Notes under the pieces: generated by a model
The model's input: only the letters and a program-made list of their open reading frames with translations
Databases searched by the model: none
What the model was told of the DNA's origin: nothing
Shown here: positions 1 through 5,977 of the stretch, piece by piece
Position numbering within the stretch: the stretch's first letter is position 1
Layout: every line of letters starts with the position of its first letter
Made by a program: the position numbers and the translations under genes
From: Prevotellaceae bacterium UBA3849
GTDB taxonomy: Bacteria > Bacteroidota > Bacteroidia > Bacteroidales > Bacteroidaceae
Direction of reading: 5' to 3'
Assembly: GCA_002392645.1 (NCBI GenBank)
Contig: DGHL01000108.1
Span: forward strand, 1-7,812
Length of the DNA: 7,812 bases

Positions 1-47
1 ACAAAAAGATGACATAATGATATTCGTATGATTGATTAATTTAAATT

Positions 48-70
48 GTGGGAATTTTTAGAACCCACCT
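48..70. repeat. 23-base hairpin repeat, copy 1
   Basis: A 23-base sequence that recurs without a mismatch at 5783-5805. Its arms GTGGG (48-52) and CCCAC (64-68) can pair around an 11-base A/T-rich loop. It ends only three bases before the start codon of the methyltransferase gene, so on the mRNA it would lie where a ribosome binds. Seen: the identity and the stem. Inferred: that it is a dispersed genomic repeat or a regulatory hairpin rather than a coincidence. Confidence 0.7.
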
Positions 71-73
71 ATA

Positions 74-892
74 ATGATGGAGCAGATAACAAGCGGACAG
101 AATCCGAAGATAAAACATTTGATACAGTTGCAGCAGAAATCCTCGGTAAGACGAAAGGAAGGCCTGTTCGTGGTTGAGGGACAGCGCGAAGTGGAGCACT
201 GCATGAATGCGGGTTATGAATTGGATAGCATTTTCACTACCTCGGAAGATATGGGGCTCAGTATGCTATGCAAGCAGAGCCTGAATACGGATCATCGTCC
301 TCCTATTATATATAATGTGTCGCAGAATGTATATGAGAAGATAGCATACCGTGGCAGTACGGAGGGCGTCGTGGCGATAGTCAGGGAACGAAAGACCTCG
401 CTTGGCGACATTGCTCCGGGCAATGATGGCAAGGCTCCGCTCTATGTGGTGTTGGAGAAGGTTGAGAAACCAGGCAATTTGGGAGCAATACTGCGTAGTG
501 CCGATGCTTCTGGCGTTGATGCGGTGATAGTGTGTGACCCATTGACGGACATATACAACCCCAACATAATTCGTGGCAGCATAGGTGCGGTGTTTACCGT
601 GCCGACGGTGACGTGTGATTCTGCAGAGTGTATAGACTTTCTGAAAGCACATGGCGTACAGGTGCTTACGGCACAACTACAGGACTCTAACCTTTATTAC
701 GACCAGGATATGACACTCCCTACGGCGATTGTTATGGGAACAGAGGCGACGGGACTTACCGACCAGTGGCGCAAGGCGGCAGATGCCCACATACGCATCC
801 CTATGCTCGGCAAACTTGATTCGCTTAATGTCTCCGTCAGTGCGGCAATACTGATGTATGAGGCAGTGCGCCAACGTACTGCTAAATCCTGA
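74..892 (+). CDS. SpoU/TrmH-family RNA 2'-O-methyltransferase
   Basis: Predicted S-adenosylmethionine-dependent enzyme that methylates the 2'-O of a ribose in tRNA or 23S rRNA, in the cytoplasm. The 272-residue protein has the two-part layout of the family. An N-terminal substrate-binding domain (about 1-105) includes the typical opening 'ITSGQNPKIKHL' and the 'VVEGQREVEHC' stretch. A C-terminal trefoil-knot SPOUT domain (about 122-268) follows. All three SPOUT motifs are visible: motif 1 EKPGNLGAILRSAD at 131-144 with N135 and catalytic-type R141; motif 2 MGTEATGL at 221-228 with E224; motif 3 IPMLGKLDSLNVSVSAA at 242-258 with N252. Two ATGs are adjacent (74 and 77); 74 is given but 77 is equally possible, and no Shine-Dalgarno is seen. 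The N-terminal domain makes it more like RlmB/TsnR-type enzymes than minimal TrmH, but the RNA target cannot be read from sequence, so no symbol is given. Confidence 0.93.
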   Translation: MMEQITSGQNPKIKHLIQLQQKSSVRRKEGLFVVEGQREVEHCMNAGYELDSIFTTSEDMGLSMLCKQSLNTDHRPPIIYNVSQNVYEKIAYRGSTEGVVAIVRERKTSLGDIAPGNDGKAPLYVVLEKVEKPGNLGAILRSADASGVDAVIVCDPLTDIYNPNIIRGSIGAVFTVPTVTCDSAECIDFLKAHGVQVLTAQLQDSNLYYDQDMTLPTAIVMGTEATGLTDQWRKAADAHIRIPMLGKLDSLNVSVSAAILMYEAVRQRTAKS

Positions 893-924
893 TAAAGTAA
901 CAGTTTTTTGTATTTCTTATACGT

Positions 925-966
925 TTTGTCACATATTTCTGCAAAAACACAGAAATATGTGACAAA
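925..966. terminator. perfect 17-bp stem-loop, possible terminator
   Basis: Bases 925-941 and 950-966 are perfect reverse complements (17 bp) around an 8-base A-rich loop, 33 bases after the methyltransferase stop codon. The position suits transcript termination or 3'-end protection. The stem is A/T-rich and the following bases (TTGTTATTTC) are only a loose T-tract, so an intrinsic terminator is plausible but not certain. A protein-binding palindrome is the alternative. Confidence 0.55.
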
Positions 967-983
967 TTGTTATTTCACAGTTT

Positions 984-1021
984 CTTGAGGGTGGAAATTT
1001 GTCTTGTTAAGGTGGAATTTT
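984..1021. promoter_or_regulatory. 21-bp-spaced direct repeat, candidate activator site
   Basis: GGTGGAA followed by A/T-rich DNA occurs at 990-996 and again at 1011-1017, exactly 21 bp apart. Each copy is preceded by CTTG (984-987 and 1003-1006). Two direct half-sites two helical turns apart, about 80-115 bases upstream of the predicted pectate lyase transcription start, is the geometry expected for an AraC-type or hybrid two-component activator, which often control polysaccharide genes in Bacteroidetes. The repeat is seen; the regulator is inferred and is not encoded in this window. Confidence 0.4.
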
Positions 1022-1063
1022 ATTTCTAATCCATAGATGTTATGTAGTTTTTGGTATAAAAAG

Positions 1064-1095
1064 TTTTCTTAAAACTAAAAAATGATGTAACTTTG
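1064..1095 (+). promoter_or_regulatory. Bacteroidetes-type promoter of pectate lyase gene
   Basis: TAACTTTG at 1088-1095 matches the Bacteroidetes -7 consensus TAnnTTTG. A T-rich TTTT at 1064-1067, 20 bases upstream, is a partial match to the -33 TTTG box. The expected start of transcription is near 1100-1103, giving a leader of roughly 33 bases. A 6-bp inverted repeat (AGTTTT 1062-1067 / AAAACT 1071-1076) overlaps the -33 region. Confidence 0.6.
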
Positions 1096-1134
1096 GGACC
1101 GTTAATCAATCTTTCATTAAACTAACGTAACAAA

Positions 1135-3777
1135 ATGATTACTAACTATTCTTATTTGCAAAACCCATTAAGGGTTATTGCGCTTTTGATGTTGTTTGTG
1201 TGCACATGCGGCATGCAGGCACAGTTCTATTCTGCCCCGGCCTTTCCTGGTGCAGAGGGTTTCGGTCGCTACACTACAGGTGGACGCGGCGGACAGGTGA
1301 TTCACGTCACAAACCTTAACGACTCTGGTACGGGTTCGCTGCGTGCAGCCATCAACACTGACGGCGCACGCATCATCGTCTTTGACGTGGCTGGTACGAT
1401 TGCACTGCAGTCTGACCTTAAGATTACGAAGGACAACTGCACCATTCTGGGTCAGACAGCTCCGGGCGGTGGCATCTGTCTGAGGAACTACACCCTGCAC
1501 ATCAACGCCAACAACGTGATCGTACGCTTCATTCGCTGCCGCATGGGTGACACTGCTGGCAACGAGAACGATGCCATGTCGGCAAGTCACAAGACGGGCG
1601 GTTACAAGAAAAACATCATCATAGACCACTGTTCTATCTCATGGTGCGTTGATGAGTGTGGCTCTTTCTATGGCAACGAGGACTTCACCTTGCAGTGGTG
1701 CATATTGTCAGAGTCGCTCACAAACTCCGTACACGACAAGGGCAGCCACGGCTATGGCGGCATCTGGGGCGGCGACAAGGCTGCCTTCCACCACAACCTG
1801 TTGGCACACCACAACTCTCGCAACCCACGCTTTGACCACGGTTACCTGGCAGAGCATGCAGGCATAGTGGACTATATAAATAATGTAGTGTATAACTGGG
1901 GCGGCAACTCTACCTATGGTGGTGAGAACAAAAGCGGACTTCAGCCTAAGAAGTTCAACATGATAAACAACTATTACAAGCCAGGTCCACGCACCATAAA
2001 TGTGGCAAAGACGCAGAACAGATTGCTCAATCCTACTACAAAGTGCAGCAACTGTAACAGCAGCGACCAGTATGGCGTAGTGCCAGGCAAGTTCTACATC
2101 AGCGGCAACAAGGTGAACGGCACTACCGTAAGCCTTACCACATCATCAACAAGCTGCAGCAACATCACCTTCGACTCAGGCTACAGCTTCAGTTCATTTG
2201 CTTCAAACTGCCTGTCAAACAGCCGCTATAAGTCATCAGCCTATGACTTCGGCTCATATAACACCGTCTCACTGCACTCTGCAGACAATGCCTTCACAAA
2301 GACAGTGCAGTATGCCGGCGCAAGCTACAGCAGAGACGCAGTTGATACCCGTATTGCCAACGAGACAAAGAACGGCACATATACCTACACTGGCAGCAAT
2401 GGTTCTACATACGGACTCATCGACACTCAGGGCGACGTAGGTGGTTGGCCTACGCTTAGCGGAACAAAGCAGACAGACTCTGACAACGACGGTATTCCTG
2501 ACTCTTGGGAGACAGCACACGGTTTGTCTAACTCAAAGGACAACTCTGCTACATATACCCTCGACTCTCGCGGTTACTATACCGACCTGGAGGTGTATGC
2601 CAACTACTTGGTGCAGGACATAACAAAGGCGGAGCGTGCAGATGCTTCAGCTACATTCACAGAGTACTATCCTCTTGATGCTACATCTTCTTCGTCATCT
2701 ACCAGCACCACCACCATCTTCTCACTGAAGAACAAGGCAACCTCTAACGTAAGCGTGGCAGCAGGCAGCGACCTCAACCTGTCTTCTTATGCTACCATCT
2801 CCGGCGGTTCTGCATTGGTACACAACGGCCATGCCTCATCAGCAGCCAACATGGTTTCTGCAAGTGGCGTAACCACTCGCAACTCTGGCGGCTCTTACAT
2901 TAAGATCACACTCAGCTCTGCCCTGCAGGAGGGTGACGTGCTGACAACAACTGGCGACAACGGCGGCTACGTGGCTACGGCTTACACCAACAGCAGCAGC
3001 GACAACATCAGCAGCAATAAGTTCACTTTCACCTCTGCCTATGACGGTGTCAAGACCATCTACATCATGCGCGGCGCGTCAAAGCCATACATAACGGGCA
3101 TCACCATAACCCGCAAGGCTTCAAGCATAGAGTGGGACTTCAGCGAGTTCACATCAACCATTACGGCTTCGGGCAGCAACTACACTACGTCATACAACGG
3201 ACTAACACTGGTGGGCAACTCTAACTCTTCTTACACGAGTGACTACATCTCAGCGACGGCTGGCTTCCACATGAATGGTACAAGTTCATCAACGAACCGC
3301 CACATCAAGTACACACCAAGTGAGAATGGTACCCTTACGGTATATTACGTATCAAACAACAGCACTGCAACAGACCGTATCACGGCTATCGGCACGAAGG
3401 TTACCACAGGCACATCGCTCTCTGTAGGCAGCAATGGCGTACTGGCATACGGCTATACCAACGGTTATACAGAGAAGTCTATCAGCGCTTCGCTGACAGC
3501 CGGCACCACCTACTATGCTTACTTCGCCAACGGCGGACAGTCTATTAAGAAGTTAGTGTTCACCGCAGGCAGCTCAAGCAATGCTAAGTCTTCAACCGTT
3601 CTCCTCGGTGAAGAAGACGACAGCGAGGCAACAGCCATCAGTACCGTAGAGGTGACGCCATCTGAAGAAAACCCTGATGCCATCTACACCCTTGACGGCA
3701 GAAGAGTCAACGCAAACGGCGGCAAACTGCCTGCAGGCATATACATCAAGAACAAAAAGAAGATACTTGTAAGATAA
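1135..3777 (+). CDS. secreted multidomain pectate lyase (PL1-like)
   Basis: Predicted to cleave pectate/homogalacturonan by beta-elimination outside the cytoplasm. Residues 1-29 form a signal peptide (positive R13, hydrophobic core 14-25, likely cut after GMQA29). A parallel beta-helix lyase domain follows (about 35-300): AFPGAEGFG start, IIIDHCSISWCVDE (161-174), and HHNSRNPRFD (225-234) with R229/R232, matching the R-x-P-R catalytic-arginine pattern of PL1. An insert holds four cysteines (C304, C307, C341, C359). A calcium-binding DSDNDGIPDSWE loop (448-459, thrombospondin type 3-like) is the usual tail of such lyases. After a Ser/Thr linker (517-527) come two beta-rich modules (about 528-661 and 663-820), possibly carbohydrate-binding. 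The C-terminus (834-880) has YTLDGRRV and LPAGIYI followed by a basic end, typical of Prevotella exported proteins and perhaps a sorting signal. At 880 residues it is much longer than a bare lyase. Chain-length and substrate preference cannot be read; a rhamnogalacturonan-type substrate is less likely. Confidence 0.9.
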   Translation: MITNYSYLQNPLRVIALLMLFVCTCGMQAQFYSAPAFPGAEGFGRYTTGGRGGQVIHVTNLNDSGTGSLRAAINTDGARIIVFDVAGTIALQSDLKITKDNCTILGQTAPGGGICLRNYTLHINANNVIVRFIRCRMGDTAGNENDAMSASHKTGGYKKNIIIDHCSISWCVDECGSFYGNEDFTLQWCILSESLTNSVHDKGSHGYGGIWGGDKAAFHHNLLAHHNSRNPRFDHGYLAEHAGIVDYINNVVYNWGGNSTYGGENKSGLQPKKFNMINNYYKPGPRTINVAKTQNRLLNPTTKCSNCNSSDQYGVVPGKFYISGNKVNGTTVSLTTSSTSCSNITFDSGYSFSSFASNCLSNSRYKSSAYDFGSYNTVSLHSADNAFTKTVQYAGASYSRDAVDTRIANETKNGTYTYTGSNGSTYGLIDTQGDVGGWPTLSGTKQTDSDNDGIPDSWETAHGLSNSKDNSATYTLDSRGYYTDLEVYANYLVQDITKAERADASATFTEYYPLDATSSSSSTSTTTIFSLKNKATSNVSVAAGSDLNLSSYATISGGSALVHNGHASSAANMVSASGVTTRNSGGSYIKITLSSALQEGDVLTTTGDNGGYVATAYTNSSSDNISSNKFTFTSAYDGVKTIYIMRGASKPYITGITITRKASSIEWDFSEFTSTITASGSNYTTSYNGLTLVGNSNSSYTSDYISATAGFHMNGTSSSTNRHIKYTPSENGTLTVYYVSNNSTATDRITAIGTKVTTGTSLSVGSNGVLAYGYTNGYTEKSISASLTAGTTYYAYFANGGQSIKKLVFTAGSSSNAKSSTVLLGEEDDSEATAISTVEVTPSEENPDAIYTLDGRRVNANGGKLPAGIYIKNKKKILVR

Positions 3778-3803
3778 TCAAGTCTGACAAAATTCATTAT
3801 TAT

Positions 3804-3840
3804 AAATACCGCTTGGCATTATTGTTGAGCGGTATTTTTA
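3804..3840 (+). terminator. intrinsic terminator of pectate lyase gene
   Basis: A 10-bp stem, AAATACCGCT (3804-3813) with AGCGGTATTT (3828-3837), closes a 14-base loop and runs straight into a T-rich tail. It lies 26 bases after the stop codon. This is the best-formed terminator in the window and separates the pectate lyase from the ATPase/nuclease gene. Confidence 0.85.
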
Positions 3841-3842
3841 TA

Positions 3843-3855
3843 TTCATGAATATTG
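3843..3855. repeat. 13-base direct repeat, left copy
   Basis: TTCATGAATATTG here is repeated exactly at 5680-5692. The two copies bracket the ATPase/nuclease gene with its promoter and leader. The match is short and A/T-rich and could be chance or a relic of insertion. Confidence 0.35.
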
Positions 3856-3949
3856 CTAACATGTAGAATATTACTCTCCATGTACATCGTTTTTTGTTAA
3901 ATTATATAATTTTATGACAGCAATAAGCTGTAGTGTCACGGAAAATATG

Positions 3950-3957
3950 TATCTTTG
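3950..3957 (+). promoter_or_regulatory. -7 promoter box of ATPase/nuclease gene
   Basis: TATCTTTG matches TAnnTTTG. No good TTTG -33 box lies 19-21 bases upstream, so the promoter is partial. It places the transcription start near 3961-3965. That is downstream of the GTG at 3933 and so argues against using that codon as the translation start. Confidence 0.5.
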
Positions 3958-3974
3958 CAAATGGAAAAGAACTG

Positions 3975-4016
3975 CCCCACCTTGTGAGTGGGGGAATTCA
4001 AACGACCAATCCCCCA
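3975..4016 (+). promoter_or_regulatory. structured leader with two competing stems
   Basis: Stem A pairs CCCCAC (3975-3980) with GTGGGG (3988-3993) around a 7-base loop. Stem B pairs TGGGGGA (3989-3995) with TCCCCCA (4010-4016) around a 14-base loop. Both use the same G-run at 3989-3993, so only one can form at a time. Stem B ends 12 bases before the ATG at 4029 and would crowd the ribosome-binding region. The pairing is read directly; a switching role is inference. Confidence 0.45.
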
Positions 4017-4028
4017 AACGATAAGCCT

Positions 4029-5603
4029 ATGAAACTTCCTATTGGCATACAAGACTTTGAGAAGATCCGCACCGGCGGTTATCTCTACATAGACAAGACG
4101 GAACACGTTTACCGCCTTGCCTCAGAAGGTTCGTACTATTTCCTCTCCCGTCCGCGCCGTTTCGGTAAGTCATTGCTTTTATCAACGATAAAGGCACTGT
4201 TCCTTGGTAAGCGTGAATTGTTCAAGGGGTTGGCGATAGACCAGAAGGAAGACTGGGACTGGGTAGTGCACCCTGTGCTGCATCTTGACCTGAATACAAA
4301 CAAGTATGACAAGGCAGAGGTGCTGGAGCAGAAACTAGAGAAAGCTATAATTGACTGGGAGACTGCCTATGACTGTTCTATGCCAGGTTATCCTCTGGGT
4401 ATGCGTTTTGAGAATGTCATCAAAGCAGCCTACGAGAAGACTGGTCAGCGCGTGGTCATCCTCGTGGATGAATACGACAAACCACTGCTGCAAGCCATAG
4501 GAAACAAAGAACTACAAGAAGAGTACCGTGGCACGCTGAAAGGCTTCTACGGCGCCCTGAAGTCAATGGATGGCTGCATAAAGTTCGCCATGCTCACCGG
4601 AGTGACTAAATTCGGCAAGGTCAGCGTGTTCAGCGACCTCAATAACCTTGAGGACATTTCCCTCGACTATGCTTATCATGATGTCTGCGGCATTACCGAG
4701 CAGGAGCTGCTGTCATATTTCCCGACGCAGATAGATGCGCTGGCAGAACGCGGCAAACTGACGCGAGAGGAATGTATAGAGAAACTGCGTAAGATGTACG
4801 ACGGCTACCACTTTTGTGAGGATGCCCCCGGCATGTATAACCCGTTCAGCGTACTCAGCACATTCAAGAAACAGAGTTTCGGCAGCTACTGGTTTGAGAC
4901 CGGTACGCCTACATACCTCGTCGAACTATTGCGCCGCCACTACTACGACCTTGAGGAAATGGCAACGTCAGAGGTTACCTCAGACGTGATAAACAGCATA
5001 GACGCAGAGTCCACCAACCCCATACCCGTGATATACCAGAGCGGTTACCTCACCATAAAGGGATATGACAAGGAGTTCCAGATGTACAGACTTGGTTTCC
5101 CGAACCAAGAAGTGGAGGAAGGCTTCATAAAATATCTCGCCCCGTTCTATCTTGACAACAGGGAGGAAAGATCGGTATTTGATATAAGGAGCTTCACGTC
5201 AGACGTCAGGGAAGGCAAGCCAGAGCAGTTCCTTAGTCGTATGAAATCACTCTTCGCCAGTGCACCATACGACAGTGTGAAGGGTGACAAGGAGAACCAC
5301 TTCCAGAACATGATGTGGGTGGTGTTCAAGATGATGGGCTTCTATTCACAGACGGAATACCACACCAGCGACGGACGCATAGACCTGCTGGTAGAGACAC
5401 CGCAGTATCGCTACATCATGGAATTCAAGCTCGACGGCACTGCCGAGGAGGCACTGCAACAGATAAAAGACAAGAACTATCAACTGCAGTTCTTCGGAGA
5501 CACCCTCGCTACCAGAGAGAGCCAGGGAGGGGTCAAAACTTATATAATAGGAGTAAACTTCTCGAAGGAGACACGCACCATAGACAGGTGGGTGATTGAG
5601 TAG
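4029..5603 (+). CDS. AAA-ATPase-like / PD-(D/E)XK nuclease-fold protein
   Basis: A 524-residue protein of the AAA-ATPase_like plus C-terminal PDDEXK_9 (formerly DUF1703) type, whose biological role is not established. It opens with the family hallmark LPIGIQDFEKIR...YIDKT (3-24). Next is a P-loop variant RPRRFGKS (41-48) and a Walker B-type VVILVDEYDKP (141-151), together forming the ATPase domain (about 1-290). A helical middle follows. The C-terminal nuclease fold shows GRIDLLVE with D452, then MEFK with E465 and K467, and Q478 after them: the D...E-x-K set is intact, so it may be catalytically active. The open frame continues upstream to a GTG at 3933, but those 32 residues precede the predicted transcript start and are unlike the family, so the ATG at 4029 is chosen. 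It is a monocistronic cassette between unrelated genes with its own promoter. Defence, selfish-element or DNA-processing roles are all possible. Confidence 0.88.
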   Translation: MKLPIGIQDFEKIRTGGYLYIDKTEHVYRLASEGSYYFLSRPRRFGKSLLLSTIKALFLGKRELFKGLAIDQKEDWDWVVHPVLHLDLNTNKYDKAEVLEQKLEKAIIDWETAYDCSMPGYPLGMRFENVIKAAYEKTGQRVVILVDEYDKPLLQAIGNKELQEEYRGTLKGFYGALKSMDGCIKFAMLTGVTKFGKVSVFSDLNNLEDISLDYAYHDVCGITEQELLSYFPTQIDALAERGKLTREECIEKLRKMYDGYHFCEDAPGMYNPFSVLSTFKKQSFGSYWFETGTPTYLVELLRRHYYDLEEMATSEVTSDVINSIDAESTNPIPVIYQSGYLTIKGYDKEFQMYRLGFPNQEVEEGFIKYLAPFYLDNREERSVFDIRSFTSDVREGKPEQFLSRMKSLFASAPYDSVKGDKENHFQNMMWVVFKMMGFYSQTEYHTSDGRIDLLVETPQYRYIMEFKLDGTAEEALQQIKDKNYQLQFFGDTLATRESQGGVKTYIIGVNFSKETRTIDRWVIE

Positions 5604-5662
5604 TGTACAAAATGTTCAGCAGTTTTCTTCGTTATTTTCTCATTATATCACTTGAAATGTGG

Positions 5663-5684
5663 ATGAACAACTTTTTGTGTTCAT
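5663..5684. terminator. weak hairpin downstream of ATPase/nuclease gene
   Basis: ATGAACA (5663-5669) pairs with TGTTCAT (5678-5684) around an 8-base T-rich loop, about 60 bases after the stop codon. There is no T-tract after it, so it is only a weak terminator candidate. Its right arm overlaps the right copy of the 13-base repeat. Confidence 0.3.
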
Positions 5685-5692
5685 GAATATTG
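5680..5692. repeat. 13-base direct repeat, right copy
   Basis: TTCATGAATATTG, identical to 3843-3855, about 75 bases beyond the ATPase/nuclease stop codon. Together the copies flank a segment of about 1.85 kb. No transposase or inverted termini are visible. Confidence 0.35.
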
Positions 5693-5760
5693 AAGTGTAT
5701 CTTTTAGAAAATAAGCAATTACAATATAGGACATTTTTGACAACATACATATATATTAAG

Positions 5761-5805
5761 GTAGGTTTTAAAAAATCTAACAGTGGGAATTTTTAGAACC
5801 CACCT
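5761..5805. repeat. 23-base hairpin repeat, copy 2, within a longer hairpin
   Basis: Bases 5783-5805 are identical to 48-70. In addition, 5761-5781 is a degenerate inverted copy of the same unit: its reverse complement agrees with 5783-5803 at 16 of 21 positions, and two of the other five can form G-T/U wobble pairs. The two units therefore fold into one long hairpin with almost no loop. The left arm is much poorer at copy 1, where 26-46 matches 5761-5781 at only about 13 of 21 positions in A/T-rich DNA. No gene starts at the ATG that follows (5808), which runs straight into a stop. Confidence 0.6.
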
Positions 5806-5841
5806 TTATGTAGTATGTTTTTCCATGAAAGCCTGGACATA

Positions 5842-5857
5842 AATTCAAATTTGAATT
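5842..5857. promoter_or_regulatory. 16-bp perfect palindrome, candidate operator upstream of etfB
   Basis: AATTCAAATTTGAATT is its own reverse complement. It lies about 40 bases upstream of the -7 box of the etf promoter, where an activator or repressor dimer could bind. A/T-rich DNA makes chance palindromes commoner, so the regulatory reading is tentative. Confidence 0.4.
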
Positions 5858-5874
5858 AATTTAACTTTAATTAA

Positions 5875-5905
5875 TTCGGTATATTGGAATTATTTAGTAA
5901 CTTTG
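5875..5905 (+). promoter_or_regulatory. Bacteroidetes-type promoter of etfB-etfA
   Basis: TAACTTTG at 5898-5905 matches the -7 consensus and is identical to the box upstream of the pectate lyase gene. TTCG at 5875-5878, 19 bases upstream, is a partial -33 box. Transcription should start near 5910, giving a leader of about 65-68 bases. Confidence 0.65.
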
Positions 5906-5913
5906 CAAAATCG

Positions 5914-5939
5914 CTCGCATGTACGCATGATTATGCGAG
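5914..5939 (+). promoter_or_regulatory. 5'-UTR hairpin of etfB mRNA
   Basis: CTCGCAT (5914-5920) pairs with ATGCGAG (5933-5939) around a 12-base loop, at the very 5' end of the predicted transcript. The loop contains a further GCAT, so register-shifted pairings are possible. An mRNA-stabilising 5' hairpin is the simplest reading; no known riboswitch is recognised. Confidence 0.45.
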
Positions 5940-5977
5940 AGTTATAAAGACTATATATATACTAATTAATAAATACT

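Noticed and set aside
1..47. Promoter for the methyltransferase gene
   Set aside because: No TAnnTTTG box is present in the bases available; the promoter may lie before the window.
266..676. 136-codon minus-strand frame within the methyltransferase gene
   Set aside because: It is antisense to a clear SPOUT coding sequence, with no domain-like features.
1168..1230. Possible lipoprotein signal (cysteines at residues 23 and 25) in the pectate lyase
   Set aside because: The residues before each cysteine do not fit a lipobox, and a normal signal peptidase I site after residue 29 fits better.
1168..1629. 153-codon open frame on the minus strand inside the pectate lyase gene
   Set aside because: It lies wholly opposite the lyase catalytic domain, has no recognisable motif, and its Cys/Val/Arg-rich composition is what antisense of this gene gives.
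3961..3987. Eight-codon upstream reading frame (ATG to TGA) whose stop falls in leader stem A's loop
   Set aside because: The ATG is at or before the predicted transcription start and has no ribosome-binding context, so a leader peptide cannot be supported.
5315..5599. 94-codon plus-strand frame overlapping the nuclease domain
   Set aside because: It is an out-of-frame overlap of the PD-(D/E)XK region, Arg/Gly/His-rich, with no start context.
5604..5760. Possible small gene or RNA in the gap after the ATPase/nuclease gene
   Set aside because: Apart from the weak hairpin and the 13-base repeat I see only A/T-rich DNA, with no open frame of note, tRNA-like fold or promoter box.
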